This document shows positions 9,331 through 19,073 of a stretch of 64,000 nucleotides of DNA, one piece after another. Under the pieces are notes generated by a model that saw only the letters and a list, made by a program, of their open reading frames with translations, was not told the DNA's origin and searched no databases. The stretch lies in contig CALTZA010000001.1 in the NCBI GenBank assembly GCA_943913655.1, positions 62,001-126,000 of the forward strand. The letters run 5' to 3'. The stretch comes from an uncultured Francisella sp. GTDB taxonomy: Bacteria; Pseudomonadota; Gammaproteobacteria; Burkholderiales; Neisseriaceae. Position 1 is the stretch's first letter. Every line of letters begins with the position of its first letter. The translations under genes and the position numbers were made by a program.

Positions 9331-11808
9331 TTAAAAAACTACTCGATCCAGTAGATTTTTATCATAATTTTTTAGTTTCATATCAAAATCATCAACCATA
9401 ATAACATCGCGTTTTTGTTTACGTGCATCTGTCACTAAAGCAAACTCTTCTTGATTAATCCAACCATTATCAAGCGCTTCTTGCAAACGATTATGGGGCG
9501 AAAACTCTCTAAACTTACCTTGTTTTTCCAATTTGCGCAGTTTCTTTTCAATGGGTTCTGCCATCACAATAGTATCTCTTGCTTTAGCTAAGATATTTAA
9601 GAAACTTTTTGGATCCTTGCTGACAAAAAGGTCTTGCGATAAACGCTTTAGCATAGGCCCTGCTTCCATCATTAACTCAGATACTTTGGAGCCGATTGCA
9701 TCACTTGGACCATGTAATTTTCTACCCAGAGGGAAGATTAATAATCTAGCTAAACAACGCACAAAAAAGTTAGGTAAGTTCCTAATAACCCCATCCATTG
9801 CTTCTTCAGCATCAGCCAGGCAGGTTTGTATCGTGTAATTTAATAAAGGCAAATCTTCTTTCGGGCTACTTTCTTGATCAAAACGCCTTAAAGAAGCGGT
9901 AGCTAAATAAAGATTACTCACTACATCAGCGAGACGTCCAGAAATTTTTTCTTTGAACTTCAAAGCACCTCCTAAACTACCCATCGCTAAATCAACTAAT
10001 ATCATAAAATTAGCACTGATCCTAGTTACCAATTTATAGTTAGCAGCAACCGCCCCTGAACGAGGTGATCGTGCAAATACGCCATTGGTTAGGCTCAACC
10101 AGAAACTACGAAACACATTAGTAAAGGCAAAATGCAAATGCCCAGCTAACGCTTTATCAAAGCCAGCCGCGTCATTATCAACAACAGCCATCATTTCTTT
10201 CAATACATAAGGATGACAACGAATCGCACCTTGTCCAAAAATCATAAGTGTTCTAGTTAAGATATTGGCACCTTCCACAGTGATCGATACTGGCATTGTT
10301 TGATAAGGAGCTGCCAAAGGATTTCTTGGGCCCAGTACCACAGCACGACCAGCAAAAATATCCATTGCATGATTGATTGATTCCCGACCCCTTTCTGTTA
10401 AGTTATATTTTAAAATAGCCGAGATTACACTGGGATTCTCACCCATATCAAGCGCTGTCAAAGCTAAATCTTGAGCAGCTTCAGAAAGATAAGCGTTGCT
10501 AGCAATTTTTGCCATTTTCTCACCAACACCATCAAATCGACCGATAGGTAAGCCAAACTGATCACGTACGCATGTATATAAAGCAGTCAAATAAGAAGCA
10601 AATTTAGAAACGGTAGTGCCACCTGCTGGTAATGAAATACAACGACCAATAGATAGGCACTCCATCAACATAGGCCAGCCTTTACCTGCTCTTTCGATAC
10701 CACCAATGATCCATTCTAGTGGAATAAATACATCCTTACCCCAAGTAGGACCGTTCATAAACGGAGAACCAATAGGATAATGTCTGCGACCAATCTGTAC
10801 GCCTGTATGTTTTGTAGGCACTAGTGCTAAAGTAATACCAATATCTCGCTTACCGCCAAAACGCTCTCCTAATAAGCCATCAGGATCATACATTTTGAAT
10901 GCCAAACCTAATACGGTGGCTACAGGAGCCAAAGTGATCCAGCGTTTTTCCCAAGACACACGAACACCTAAGGCGTCTTTATACTCTTTGCCGCTGATTG
11001 GATCTTTATAATCGGCTCTACATACTACACCAAAATCAGGAATACCTCCTGCATCAGAACCAGCATAAGGACTTGTTAAGGCAAAGCAAGGAATTTCTTC
11101 CCCTTTAGCTAATTTGGGTAAATAAAAGTTCTTTTGTTCTTCTGTACCGTAACGTTGTAACAGCTCACCAGGCCCTAAAGAATTAGGCACCATCACAATT
11201 ACTGCAGCAGTGGGTGAGCGACTATTGATTTTTCTTAATACCTTAGCGTGCGCATATTGAGAAAACTCCAAACCACCATACTGTTTTTTAATGATCATGC
11301 CCCAAATACGAGAGTCTTTGATTTTTTTCCATGCCTCTTCTGGTAAATCCTTGAGTTCATGTGAAATCTGCCACTCATCAAGCATCTGACAAAGCTCGTC
11401 AACAGGGCCATCAATATAGGCTTGTTCTTCTTCTGTTAAACGTGAATCTTTATAACCAAGCAATTTATCATAATTAGGAAGGCCTGAGAACAGCTCTCCA
11501 TCCCACCATACTGTGCCAGAGTCAATGGCAGCTTGTTCTGTTTCTGATATCCTCGGACTTACTTTCTTAAAGATAGCAAAAATTCGATCAGATAATGCTC
11601 TGCGAATGGGCTGAAAAGTAGTAAACAGACCTACAAGAATCACTAAGATATATAAACAAATATGAATCCAGGTACAATCCCATGTCAAAACCTGACCAAG
11701 CACAATACCTACCAATGCAGCGCAGGCAATTACTACTCCCTTCATTCTTAAATAAGCTGCTATCGCTATCAGCACCAGCATTAAGATGATAGATGCAACA
11801 ATACTCAT
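9331..11808 (-). CDS. fadE: Acyl-CoA dehydrogenase FadE, membrane-anchored type
   Basis: Catalyses the first, FAD-dependent oxidation of acyl-CoA. At 825 residues it is close to E. coli FadE and much longer than ordinary acyl-CoA dehydrogenases. The N-terminus has two hydrophobic segments (about residues 3-65), followed by the dehydrogenase core with PCFALTSPYAGSDAGG and the substrate/FAD region GKDVFIPLEWIIGG, and then a long C-terminal extension. A clear ribosome site (AAGGAG) precedes the ATG at 11808. It is the first gene of fadE-fadB-fadA. Regulation is probably through the 446-base upstream region, in which no confident FadR or PsrA site was recognised. Confidence 0.93.
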   Translation of the reverse strand: MSIVASIILMLVLIAIAAYLRMKGVVIACAALVGIVLGQVLTWDCTWIHICLYILVILVGLFTTFQPIRRALSDRIFAIFKKVSPRISETEQAAIDSGTVWWDGELFSGLPNYDKLLGYKDSRLTEEEQAYIDGPVDELCQMLDEWQISHELKDLPEEAWKKIKDSRIWGMIIKKQYGGLEFSQYAHAKVLRKINSRSPTAAVIVMVPNSLGPGELLQRYGTEEQKNFYLPKLAKGEEIPCFALTSPYAGSDAGGIPDFGVVCRADYKDPISGKEYKDALGVRVSWEKRWITLAPVATVLGLAFKMYDPDGLLGERFGGKRDIGITLALVPTKHTGVQIGRRHYPIGSPFMNGPTWGKDVFIPLEWIIGGIERAGKGWPMLMECLSIGRCISLPAGGTTVSKFASYLTALYTCVRDQFGLPIGRFDGVGEKMAKIASNAYLSEAAQDLALTALDMGENPSVISAILKYNLTERGRESINHAMDIFAGRAVVLGPRNPLAAPYQTMPVSITVEGANILTRTLMIFGQGAIRCHPYVLKEMMAVVDNDAAGFDKALAGHLHFAFTNVFRSFWLSLTNGVFARSPRSGAVAANYKLVTRISANFMILVDLAMGSLGGALKFKEKISGRLADVVSNLYLATASLRRFDQESSPKEDLPLLNYTIQTCLADAEEAMDGVIRNLPNFFVRCLARLLIFPLGRKLHGPSDAIGSKVSELMMEAGPMLKRLSQDLFVSKDPKSFLNILAKARDTIVMAEPIEKKLRKLEKQGKFREFSPHNRLQEALDNGWINQEEFALVTDARKQKRDVIMVDDFDMKLKNYDKNLLDRVVF

Positions 11809-12254
11809 ATAAATCTCCTTAAAACCTCATTCACAAAGATGACTCAATCGTTTATTAAGACTGTCTAAAGCTTAATATATTTTTTAAGAAGTAATTTAGC
11901 TTTAGGAATATATAGTCCTTAATATAACTACAAACCTTTGATGCCCTCCCTGCTGATAGTGTTTAATAGGCATTTAACATCAACCAAAGCAACTTTATAT
12001 TCAGATAACAAATCAATAACACACTTACAGTTACCATCAATCAAGATACAAGATTGGAAATGTAACCACTAACAAAACTATGCTTTGGCTACCAAACACA
12101 TCATCAAAATCAAAAAGTTCACCCGCTAGTTTACTTTTAATCTAAGCCTGATGTCAATAAAGAAATTCCATAAATAATAATCACAGATTGACCACTGTTT
12201 TCTAGAAGTTATAGACTGAATGGCCTATATTTTTCAATTTAGATAGAAAATTTC
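11809..12254. other. Intergenic region between divergent fadE and darP
   Basis: No coding frame with family resemblance is seen. The stretch is very AT-rich. It contains the candidate darP promoter at 12188-12215 and an imperfect inverted repeat: CTTTGATGCC at 11936-11945 against GGCAT (11969-11973), CATCAA (11978-11983) and AAAG (11986-11989). It must also hold the fadE promoter, which I could not place with confidence. Confidence 0.6.
12188..12215 (+). promoter_or_regulatory. Candidate sigma70 promoter for darP
   Basis: TTGACC at 12188-12193 and TATAGA at 12210-12215 are separated by 16 bases. The start site would be near 12222, about 33 bases before the ATG at 12255. Confidence 0.5.
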
Positions 12255-12806
12255 ATGAATAAGTCACTTAATCAGAATATATTAGACGAAAGTAATGTGC
12301 CCCATGGACTTCAAGATAAACCATTTAGCAAAACACAGAAAAAACAGCTAATGCATTCTCTACAAGCTTTGGGAAAGCGTTTAATCTCATTAACGCGTGA
12401 AGAACATGAAAAGCTAGGACTAAGCAATCACTTAACACTTGCTATTTCGGATTATCTAAAAATTCATTCCAACAGTGCCTTAAGACGGCAGCTACAGTAT
12501 ATCGGGCGACTTATGCGTGAACTAGAAAATGATCAATTACTAATCATTAAAAACTATTTTGCAATCAAAGATGGCGAAAATGCTGCTTTTCAGGCTTATC
12601 TAAAGCGATTGGAACAGCAAAGAGAGCGTTTGCTTGTTAATGACCAAGCTCTAACAGAGTACCTGTCTTTGCACCCACAAGCACAAACAGCTTGTTTACA
12701 CACAATCATTAGGAATGCTCGTAAAGAACTTTCACAGAATAAATTTTTGAAAGCTTATAGAAAACTACTTCGCCTATTAAAAGAAATAGAGCCTTTTGAA
12801 ACATGA
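12255..12806 (+). CDS. darP: Ribosome-associated protein DarP (YjgA, DUF615)
   Basis: A 183-residue DUF615/YjgA protein; the E. coli homologue associates with pre-50S particles and promotes late large-subunit assembly. Family blocks seen: FSKTQKKQLMHSLQALGKRL near residue 25, SNSALRRQLQYIGRLMREL near 75, and IIRNARKELSQNKFLKAYR near 155, ending in LLRLLKEIE. It is basic and mostly helical, as expected for a ribosome-binding factor. The gene stands alone between its own promoter and the convergent tRNA pair. Confidence 0.9.
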   Translation: MNKSLNQNILDESNVPHGLQDKPFSKTQKKQLMHSLQALGKRLISLTREEHEKLGLSNHLTLAISDYLKIHSNSALRRQLQYIGRLMRELENDQLLIIKNYFAIKDGENAAFQAYLKRLEQQRERLLVNDQALTEYLSLHPQAQTACLHTIIRNARKELSQNKFLKAYRKLLRLLKEIEPFET

Positions 12807-12861
12807 ATATACTGTTTAAAAAGGCTATGCTTAAGTATAGATTTAAGGGAAGAAAACTCTC

Positions 12862-12937
<76 letters not shown>

Positions 12938-12964
12938 CTGTTTTAACTTTTAAGTAGAGTAGTT

Positions 12965-13042
<78 letters not shown>

Positions 13043-13076
13043 TCAAATCATTTAAAGTGAAAACCTAATCTTTAAA

Positions 13077-13106
13077 ATTCTAGCAAGAAATATGTAGAGT
13101 CGTCAA
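13077..13106 (-). promoter_or_regulatory. Candidate promoter of the tRNA-fMet/tRNA-Phe pair
   Basis: Read on the minus strand, TTGACG (13106-13101) and TAGAAT (13082-13077) are 18 bases apart. The start site would fall near 13070, about 28 bases before tRNA-fMet. Confidence 0.6.
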
Positions 13107-13325
13107 GCCTAGCAAGGAAAACTTACTGTAAAATAAATGATAATTGTCAGTATTATTGCCTAAGATATTTCATTTTTAAAATTTGCTTTACTTGTAAGAT
13201 ATGCTAACAACTCTGTCATTCAGTCTTTATAGCGGTAAAAACACCATCCATCACAATAGTAGTAAATTAAGCGCTGATACTTTTAAGTAAATTTAAGTCG
13301 ATAAAAAACTGTGAATCGCATATCA

Positions 13326-13354
13326 TTGACGGCGTCAGTGCTATATGTTAGAGT
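13326..13354 (+). promoter_or_regulatory. Candidate promoter of tRNA-Ser
   Basis: TTGACG at 13326-13331 and TAGAGT at 13349-13354 are 17 bases apart, leaving the -10 about 11 bases before the mature tRNA start at 13366. The -35 is the same hexamer as the fMet/Phe promoter. Confidence 0.5.
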
Positions 13355-13365
13355 TCTAGCTTTGC

Positions 13366-13458
13366 GGAGAATTGGCCGAGAGGCTGAAGGCACACCCCTG
13401 CTAAGGGTGCATAGGGGTAAAACCTCTATCGAGGGTTCGAATCCCTCATTCTCCGCCA
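13366..13458 (+). tRNA. tRNA-Ser (GCT)
   Basis: A 93-base class II tRNA with acceptor stem GGAGAAT/ATTCTCC, anticodon loop CTGCTAA (GCT), a long variable arm (GCATAGGGGTAAAACCTCTATC), T-loop GTTCGAATC and encoded GCCA end. The long variable arm and GCT anticodon identify the serine AGY isoacceptor. Confidence 0.97.
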
Positions 13459-13564
13459 TCTTTAATGCTTTTAGCCTTGAAAAAAATCCATCTGTATACC
13501 TTAATCATCTCAATTTTTTTAAATTAGCCGAGAAATTCAATAATCTGCCCCATGCAGCCCATAA

Positions 13565-14446
13565 TCAGATATCTTTTAAGACAAACTTAATATTGAATTC
13601 AACATCAGACATATAAGGTTGCCCACCACGTAATGCTGGAGAGAAATGATATTTTTTACTTACCGTATCAAGAGCAGCTTGATCCAAACGGGCATAACCA
13701 CTTGAGCGAATCACACGGATATTGGCAATCTTCCCATTTGCTAATACTGTCACCCGTAGACGAACTGTTCCTTGTTCTTCATTTTGCTTGGACTGCAATG
13801 GATAGATAGGTTTAACGACCTGCACAAAAGAAGCCTGACGATTAATTTCTTTTAGTGAATCATTGTTTGTTTTTATTGCTTTCTTACTATCTTTATGCCC
13901 TGTTTGCGATGTTGTTGATGAGCCAGCTAAAATGCTGGAACTGGAATCTACGGCTTCTTTGCCTTCACTTTGCTCATTATGATAGCGTGACTTTTCTCTT
14001 TGTTCCCTGTCATGAGATGCTGTAACAGATTGAGATGCGGTAACAGATTCGGACACATATTTTTTAACCGTAGAGTGATTTGCCATGTGCGGCTTTGCTG
14101 CCGTCATTTTTTTAGGTCGACTCGCTATTTTTCCTTGAGTTGCTTTTGCTTTAATTATTTTAGAAACTACTGTTGAAGATGGAACCTTATCAGCTCCTGT
14201 TACATCAGACTTTTGATTGCTCCCTTGAATCTCCACCATATCAAAAGTATTAACCAAAGTAATAAAATCACTTTGCAGATGATATGTACTATGCCAGCAC
14301 ATTAAGCCCAAAATAAGAAGATGAGTGAACAATACCAAAAAAACGGTAATTAACTTGTCCTTACATAATAATGCTGCTCTGTCTTGAATATGCTGGTCAT
14401 TATCTAAAAACTTGCTTTTAGCCAAAGATTTCTTTAACTTAACCAA
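13565..14446 (-). CDS. tonB: TonB family energy-transducing protein
   Basis: A 293-residue TonB-like protein that would couple the inner-membrane proton gradient to outer-membrane receptors. It has a basic N-terminus, one membrane segment (about residues 33-52), a long Ser/Lys-rich periplasmic linker (about 70-200) instead of the usual Pro-rich one, and a C-terminal TonB domain (about 205-293) with VKPIYPLQSKQNEEQGTVRL, VIRSSGYARLDQAALD and FSPALRGGQPY. The start is a TTG at 14446 with AGGGTG eight bases upstream; no in-frame ATG is nearby. No exbB or exbD is adjacent, so it may be one of several TonB paralogues. Confidence 0.85.
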   Translation of the reverse strand: MVKLKKSLAKSKFLDNDQHIQDRAALLCKDKLITVFLVLFTHLLILGLMCWHSTYHLQSDFITLVNTFDMVEIQGSNQKSDVTGADKVPSSTVVSKIIKAKATQGKIASRPKKMTAAKPHMANHSTVKKYVSESVTASQSVTASHDREQREKSRYHNEQSEGKEAVDSSSSILAGSSTTSQTGHKDSKKAIKTNNDSLKEINRQASFVQVVKPIYPLQSKQNEEQGTVRLRVTVLANGKIANIRVIRSSGYARLDQAALDTVSKKYHFSPALRGGQPYMSDVEFNIKFVLKDI

Positions 14447-14736
14447 TGATCATTCACCCTAAAACAAAGTCTCTGCTATAAACTAGTTGAGGATCTTCAA
14501 ACCTATATTGAATAAATTATGGTATTCCAGCCTTGATTTTAATGCCATAACATGGCTTACTAGAATAACAAAAATTAAAATTCAATTAAATGAATAAATA
14601 AAAACATCACTATTTTCTACAAGGAGTAGGAATTTAAAATAATATATGTTAGTAGCGTGCAAAAATAATTAAAGGTAAAAGTGCTTCCCTTTCAGATATT
14701 ATTCACTAATATACTTTAAACAAAAGGAAAAAAATA

Positions 14737-14931
14737 ATGAAATGGACAGATTCTCGTGAAATTGCTGAATATTTAGCGGATCATCATCCTAATATTGATC
14801 CACATTTCCTACGATTCAGCGATCTAAGACGCCTGATATTAAATATTCCCCAATTTGATGACCAACCACAACACTGCGGAGAGCGGGTGCTAGAAGCCGT
14901 TCAGGCAATTTGGATTGAAGAAGTATCATAA
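14737..14931 (+). CDS. iscX: Fe-S cluster assembly protein IscX (YfhJ)
   Basis: A 64-residue acidic IscX protein, which binds the cysteine desulfurase IscS and modulates Fe-S cluster assembly and iron delivery. The family pattern is clear: MKWTDSREIAEYLADHHPN, a central DPHFLRFSDLRRLILNIPQF and the C-terminal AVQAIWIEEVS. Length equals the family norm. AAAGGA precedes the ATG. Elsewhere iscX usually follows hscA-fdx, but here it stands apart from any isc gene. Confidence 0.92.
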   Translation: MKWTDSREIAEYLADHHPNIDPHFLRFSDLRRLILNIPQFDDQPQHCGERVLEAVQAIWIEEVS

Positions 14932-15065
14932 AATAATCTTAAAGTTACAAAAAATTTTAACAAAGGTAACTCATTATCAATGAACGAATCCAAAGCGGTT
15001 TAAATCACTACAAACTTCTTTTGTGATCAGATGATTGTCATTTTTTAACGTACTTAACGTTGCTC

Positions 15066-15491
15066 TTAATCAATAAGTTGTCTCAGACGATCCAGATACA
15101 TGTTTATGTCAAAATCTTTGCCATGGAGCTGTACGTGATTTAACAATTCCAGTAAAGCATCCATCATTTTATGTTCAGCATCCAACCAATTACCATATCG
15201 ATCACATAACTTCTGATGAATGGTGGCAATACCTGGCGGTTGATCAATGGAAACTTGTTCTTGCAAAGAAAGATGTAGCGATAAGTGCAAGAAAGGATTA
15301 CTGTCTCCTGACAAGGCAGACCAATTTTTATCCAGATAATTGTCGATATTTTCTAAAATATAATGATATTCAGGATGCGCATTAATGATTTTTAGAGTCA
15401 TTACTTCAATTGGTTGCAAATGTAAACTGAATCGCTTGCGCCACACTTCTGCTAAAAATAACCTGACTTCCCGTGTACTTATATCAAACAT
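15066..15491 (-). CDS. DUF1841 family protein
   Basis: A 141-residue DUF1841 protein, a family of unknown function found mainly in beta- and gammaproteobacteria. Diagnostic blocks: a VRLFLAEVWRKR start, INAHPEYHYILENIDNYLDK, and NPFLHLSLHLSLQEQVSIDQ followed by PPGI. No membrane segment or signal peptide is seen. It is divergent from pyrG and has no operon partner. Confidence 0.86.
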   Translation of the reverse strand: MFDISTREVRLFLAEVWRKRFSLHLQPIEVMTLKIINAHPEYHYILENIDNYLDKNWSALSGDSNPFLHLSLHLSLQEQVSIDQPPGIATIHQKLCDRYGNWLDAEHKMMDALLELLNHVQLHGKDFDINMYLDRLRQLID

Positions 15492-15704
15492 TATTCCTAT
15501 CTAAATAACCCCCATCTATCTTAAGTTCGCTATCCACAAGCTTCTTAAAATATGTCTTAATTTAAGAGTGATCACTACCATAAATATTCTTTATTCATCT
15601 CTCTCCCTAGTTTAAAGAGTACGATAAATCTAGTGAAATAAATCCAATTAACAAGCCATCTCTTATCCAGTACAATGCCATTCTTTCAAATGGATAATTT
15701 TTCT

Positions 15705-17363
15705 ATGACCAAATTTATTTTTGTGACAGGTGGTGTGATTTCTTCCTTAGGAAAAGGAATCTGTGCTGCTTCTATAGCTGCTATTTTAGAGTCTCGGGGA
15801 CTCAATGTCACCATCATTAAACTTGATCCTTACATCAATGTTGATCCAGGCACCATGAGCCCTTTTCAGCATGGCGAAGTGTTTGTGACAAAAGATGGAG
15901 CAGAGACAGACCTTGATCTAGGGCACTATGAACGCTTTATCCATGCCACCATGCACAAAAAAAATAATTTTACCACGGGGCAAGTATATGAATCAGTGAT
16001 CACCAAAGAGCGTTATGGTGCTTATCTGGGAAAAACTGTACAAGTGATTCCCCATATCACTGATGAGATCAAACTAAAATTACACGCAGGTGCCGATAAT
16101 AAAGAGGTAGCCATTGTAGAAATTGGCGGCACAGTAGGAGATATTGAATCCCTTCCTTTTCTGGAAGCGATTCGCCAAATGCGTATTCAATTAGGGCGCT
16201 GTCACACTTTATTTATCCATCTCTCATATGTACCTTACCTTCCCTCATCTGGTGAAATTAAAACCAAGCCAACTCAGCACTCGATCAAAGAGTTGCGCGC
16301 AATTGGTATCCAACCAGATATGCTGATTTGTCGTATGGATCGGCCATTACAGGAATCAGAACAAGACAAACTCTCACTTTTTTGCGATGTGGACAAAAAA
16401 GCGATTATTGCTTGTTATGAGGTTGATTCCATCTATAAAATTCCACAGATGCTACACCGGCAAAACATCGATACCATTATTTGTAAGCATCTGCAATTGC
16501 ACACTCGCCCTGCTGATTTAAGCTCCTGGCGCAAAATTATTGATGCCATTGATCACCCTAAGCATGAAGTTAATATTGCCATGGTGGGTAAATACGTTGA
16601 ACTAACAGAATCCTATAAGTCATTGACTGAAGCATTAACTCACGCAGGAATTTATACGCAAACTAAGGTTAATATCATTTATCTTGATAGCGAAAAAATA
16701 GAAAAGCAAGGCATAACTTTCTTACAAAAAGAACTGTCTAAGGTCAACGCAGTGTTAATTCCTGGTGGTTTTGGCACACGTGGTGTAGAGGGGAAAATCG
16801 CAACAGTGACTTATGCACGTGAGCATCAGCTACCCTTTCTTGGTATTTGTCTTGGTATGCAAATTGCTGTGATCGAATATGCACGCGAAAAAGTAGGTTT
16901 GAAAAACGCTAACTCTACTGAGTTTGATGCACGCACTCCTTATCCTGTAATCGCTCTAGTGGAAGAGTGGATGGCTAAAGATGGCGCTATTGAAAAATGC
17001 CATCAAAATAACCAACTTGGCGGCACTATGCGTCTTGGTAATCAAAGTTGCCGCTTAGAAAAAAACAGCTTAGCCTATAAAATTTATGGGCAAGAGGTGA
17101 TTGAAGAACGTCATCGTCATCGTTATGAAGTGAATAATCATTTTATAAATAAGCTGATTGAAAGTGGTCTTGCCATTAGTGGTTACTCAAATGATTGCAA
17201 AGCACTAGTAGAAACCATAGAGTTGTCTAACCATCCTTGGTTTTTTGCCTGCCAATTTCATCCTGAATTCAATTCTAATCCCAGAGAGGCACATCCATTA
17301 TTTATTGCGTTCATCAAAGCAGCACTTCTTCATCAGCAAAGGGAAATCAATGAAGCTGTGTGA
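15705..17363 (+). CDS. pyrG: CTP synthase
   Basis: Makes CTP from UTP, ATP and glutamine. I start at the ATG at 15705, which gives the conserved N-terminus MTKFIFVTGGVISSLGKG and 552 residues; an in-frame ATG at 15675 adds ten residues unlike the family. The N-terminal synthase domain includes DPYINVDPGTMSPFQHGEVF and EIGGTVGDIES. The C-terminal class I glutaminase has the oxyanion block PGGFGTRG, the nucleophile Cys in LGICLGMQ, and the His/Glu in FHPEF. kdsA overlaps its 3' end by 14 bases, the typical pyrG-kdsA order, but eno does not follow. Confidence 0.96.
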   Translation: MTKFIFVTGGVISSLGKGICAASIAAILESRGLNVTIIKLDPYINVDPGTMSPFQHGEVFVTKDGAETDLDLGHYERFIHATMHKKNNFTTGQVYESVITKERYGAYLGKTVQVIPHITDEIKLKLHAGADNKEVAIVEIGGTVGDIESLPFLEAIRQMRIQLGRCHTLFIHLSYVPYLPSSGEIKTKPTQHSIKELRAIGIQPDMLICRMDRPLQESEQDKLSLFCDVDKKAIIACYEVDSIYKIPQMLHRQNIDTIICKHLQLHTRPADLSSWRKIIDAIDHPKHEVNIAMVGKYVELTESYKSLTEALTHAGIYTQTKVNIIYLDSEKIEKQGITFLQKELSKVNAVLIPGGFGTRGVEGKIATVTYAREHQLPFLGICLGMQIAVIEYAREKVGLKNANSTEFDARTPYPVIALVEEWMAKDGAIEKCHQNNQLGGTMRLGNQSCRLEKNSLAYKIYGQEVIEERHRHRYEVNNHFINKLIESGLAISGYSNDCKALVETIELSNHPWFFACQFHPEFNSNPREAHPLFIAFIKAALLHQQREINEAV

Positions 17364-18222
17364 CTTTGAAATAGGCTTAAATCATCCTTTGTTTTTAATT
17401 GCGGGACCATGCGTGATTGAAAGTGAGGCGCTCGCCATCGATACAGCTGGCTATCTTAAAGAATTATGTGACGAACTAAAAATACCTTTTATCTATAAGT
17501 CAAGCTATGATAAAGCTAACCGCAGTAGCAGACACTCTTTTAGAGGCCTTGGCATTAATGAAGGTTTACGTATTCTTGCTGAAGTTAAAAAGCAAATTAA
17601 TGTTCCCGTGTTAACTGACGTTCACAACGAGATAGAGGTGCCCGCTGCTGCCCAAGTGGTTGATGTTCTACAGACCCCAGCTTTTCTTGCCAGACAAACT
17701 GACTTTATCTCTGCTGTTGCACGTAGTGGCAAAGCAGTGAACATCAAAAAAGCTCAATTCATGGCTCCAGAAGATATGCAACAAGTGATTAATAAAGCCA
17801 GAGAAGCAGCTAAAGAAGCCAATTTAACACCAGATCGTTTTATGGTCTGCGAACGAGGTGCCAGTTTTGGTTATCATAACCTTGTTTCTGATATGAGAAG
17901 TTTATTCGTTATGAGAGAAACTCAATGCCCAGTGGTATTTGATGCGACACATTCGGTACAACTGCCAGGAGCACAAGGTCATCACTCTGGTGGCCGCCGT
18001 GAGTTTGTTCCACTTTTAGCTCGTGCTGCTGTTGCAGCAGGAGTAGCTGGTATCTTCATGGAAACCCATCCCAATCCCAAAATGGCAAAATCTGATGGGC
18101 CTAATGCGGTTCCATTACAATGGATGAGAGACCTGCTACTCTCTTTGCAGGCTATCGACCGCACAGTCAAACAACAACGCTGGTTAGAATATGATTTTAT
18201 TGACTATGACCAAAGCCACTAA
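17350..18222 (+). CDS. kdsA: 2-dehydro-3-deoxyphosphooctonate aldolase (KDO-8-P synthase)
   Basis: Condenses phosphoenolpyruvate with arabinose 5-phosphate to make KDO-8-phosphate for the lipopolysaccharide core, so the cell makes LPS. The ATG at 17350 (290 aa) has AAAGGGA upstream and overlaps pyrG by 14 bases. Signature blocks: IAGPCVIESE, KSSYDKANRSS, TDVH and DATHSVQLPG. The Cys in AGPC (residue 21) is the metal ligand of the metal-dependent class; metal-independent enzymes such as that of E. coli have Asn there. Confidence 0.95.
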   Translation: MKLCDFEIGLNHPLFLIAGPCVIESEALAIDTAGYLKELCDELKIPFIYKSSYDKANRSSRHSFRGLGINEGLRILAEVKKQINVPVLTDVHNEIEVPAAAQVVDVLQTPAFLARQTDFISAVARSGKAVNIKKAQFMAPEDMQQVINKAREAAKEANLTPDRFMVCERGASFGYHNLVSDMRSLFVMRETQCPVVFDATHSVQLPGAQGHHSGGRREFVPLLARAAVAAGVAGIFMETHPNPKMAKSDGPNAVPLQWMRDLLLSLQAIDRTVKQQRWLEYDFIDYDQSH

Positions 18223-18273
18223 AGTTAGCTTAATGGTTTTTCGCTGATAAATTAACGATCAACGACTAATTTC

Positions 18274-19017
18274 ATGACAAATAACACTTTAATTGTTGGT
18301 TTTCACGCTATTAACGCGAGACTTTGGCAAGCTCCCGAATCTTTACGAGAAATTTATCTCTTGGCCAGCAAAAATGATTGGCGAAGCCAGGCTTTACTAA
18401 ACCAAGCCAAAGCAACTCGAGTCAAAGTTTATCGTGTACATAAGGAACGCTTAGATGCTTTAAGTGTGGGAACGCGTCATCAGGGAGTGGTTGCTTTTAT
18501 CAATGCAGTTAACCCACAAGTGTCACTGGAAGATTTTTTGCGTGATTTATCCACGCCCCCTTTACTTTTAATTTTGGATGAAGTCAAAGATCCGCATAAT
18601 CTTGGAGCAGCAATGCGTATTGCCAATGCCATGGGAGTGGATGCGATGATTGTGCCAAAAAATAAAAGTGCAGGTTTGGGGCCAACTGTTAGTAAAGTAG
18701 CTTGTGGAGCAGCTGAAACTCTACCCTATTTTGCAGTGACTAATCTTTCTCGCACCATAGAGTTATTAAAAGAACATCATATCTGGATTTATGGAACCCA
18801 TCTTGCAGGTGGGATTAGTCTTTATGAGACAGAACTTCCATCTGCTATCGCCTGGGTTATGGGTTCAGAAGACAAAGGATTGCGTCGCTTAACCAAAGAA
18901 CATTGTGATGCTCTTGTATATATTCCTATGTATGGAACAGTAGAAAGCATGAATGTTGCTGTCAGCACTGGCATTGTATTGGCGGAAACAAGACGTCAAC
19001 TACATCAGTGCTCTTGA
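18274..19017 (+). CDS. rlmB: 23S rRNA 2'-O-methyltransferase RlmB (TrmH/SpoU family)
   Basis: A 247-residue SPOUT methyltransferase that modifies the 23S rRNA guanosine at the peptidyl transferase centre. The N-terminal substrate domain begins LIVGFHAINARL. The catalytic domain carries the three SPOUT motifs: LDEVKDPHNLGAAMRIANAM (motif 1), WVMGSEDKGLRRL (motif 2) and VESMNVAVSTGIVL (motif 3). It follows kdsA by 51 bases. A heat-shock promoter for htpG begins within its last codons. Confidence 0.92.
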   Translation: MTNNTLIVGFHAINARLWQAPESLREIYLLASKNDWRSQALLNQAKATRVKVYRVHKERLDALSVGTRHQGVVAFINAVNPQVSLEDFLRDLSTPPLLLILDEVKDPHNLGAAMRIANAMGVDAMIVPKNKSAGLGPTVSKVACGAAETLPYFAVTNLSRTIELLKEHHIWIYGTHLAGGISLYETELPSAIAWVMGSEDKGLRRLTKEHCDALVYIPMYGTVESMNVAVSTGIVLAETRRQLHQCS

Positions 19018-19041
19018 AAAAACCACTTTAAGCCTCCAGAT
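19013..19041 (+). promoter_or_regulatory. Sigma32 (RpoH) heat-shock promoter for htpG
   Basis: CTTGAAA at 19013-19019 and CTCCAGAT at 19034-19041 are 14 bases apart, close to the RpoH consensus CTTGAAA and CCCCATNT. Its -35 overlaps the rlmB stop. The start site would be about 26 bases before the htpG ATG. The same heptamer and spacing occur before grpE. Confidence 0.68.
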
Positions 19042-19073
19042 TTCAGCTTTTAGTTATTAATGAGCAACCAAAA

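Larger units (their letters stand above)
13043..13365. other. Intergenic region between divergent tRNA units
   Basis: The 323 bases hold the two tRNA promoters listed separately. No protein gene is credible here: a rightward frame beginning at 13311 runs straight through the tRNA-Ser gene. The rest is AT-rich and has no recognisable element. Confidence 0.6.

Noticed and set aside
13133..13151. Fur-box-like ATAAATGATAATTGTCAGT between the tRNA units
   Set aside because: Matches 11 of 19 bases but lies far from any gene it could control; likely chance in AT-rich sequence.
13311..13616. Rightward 101-codon open frame
   Set aside because: It runs through the tRNA-Ser gene and shows no protein family resemblance.
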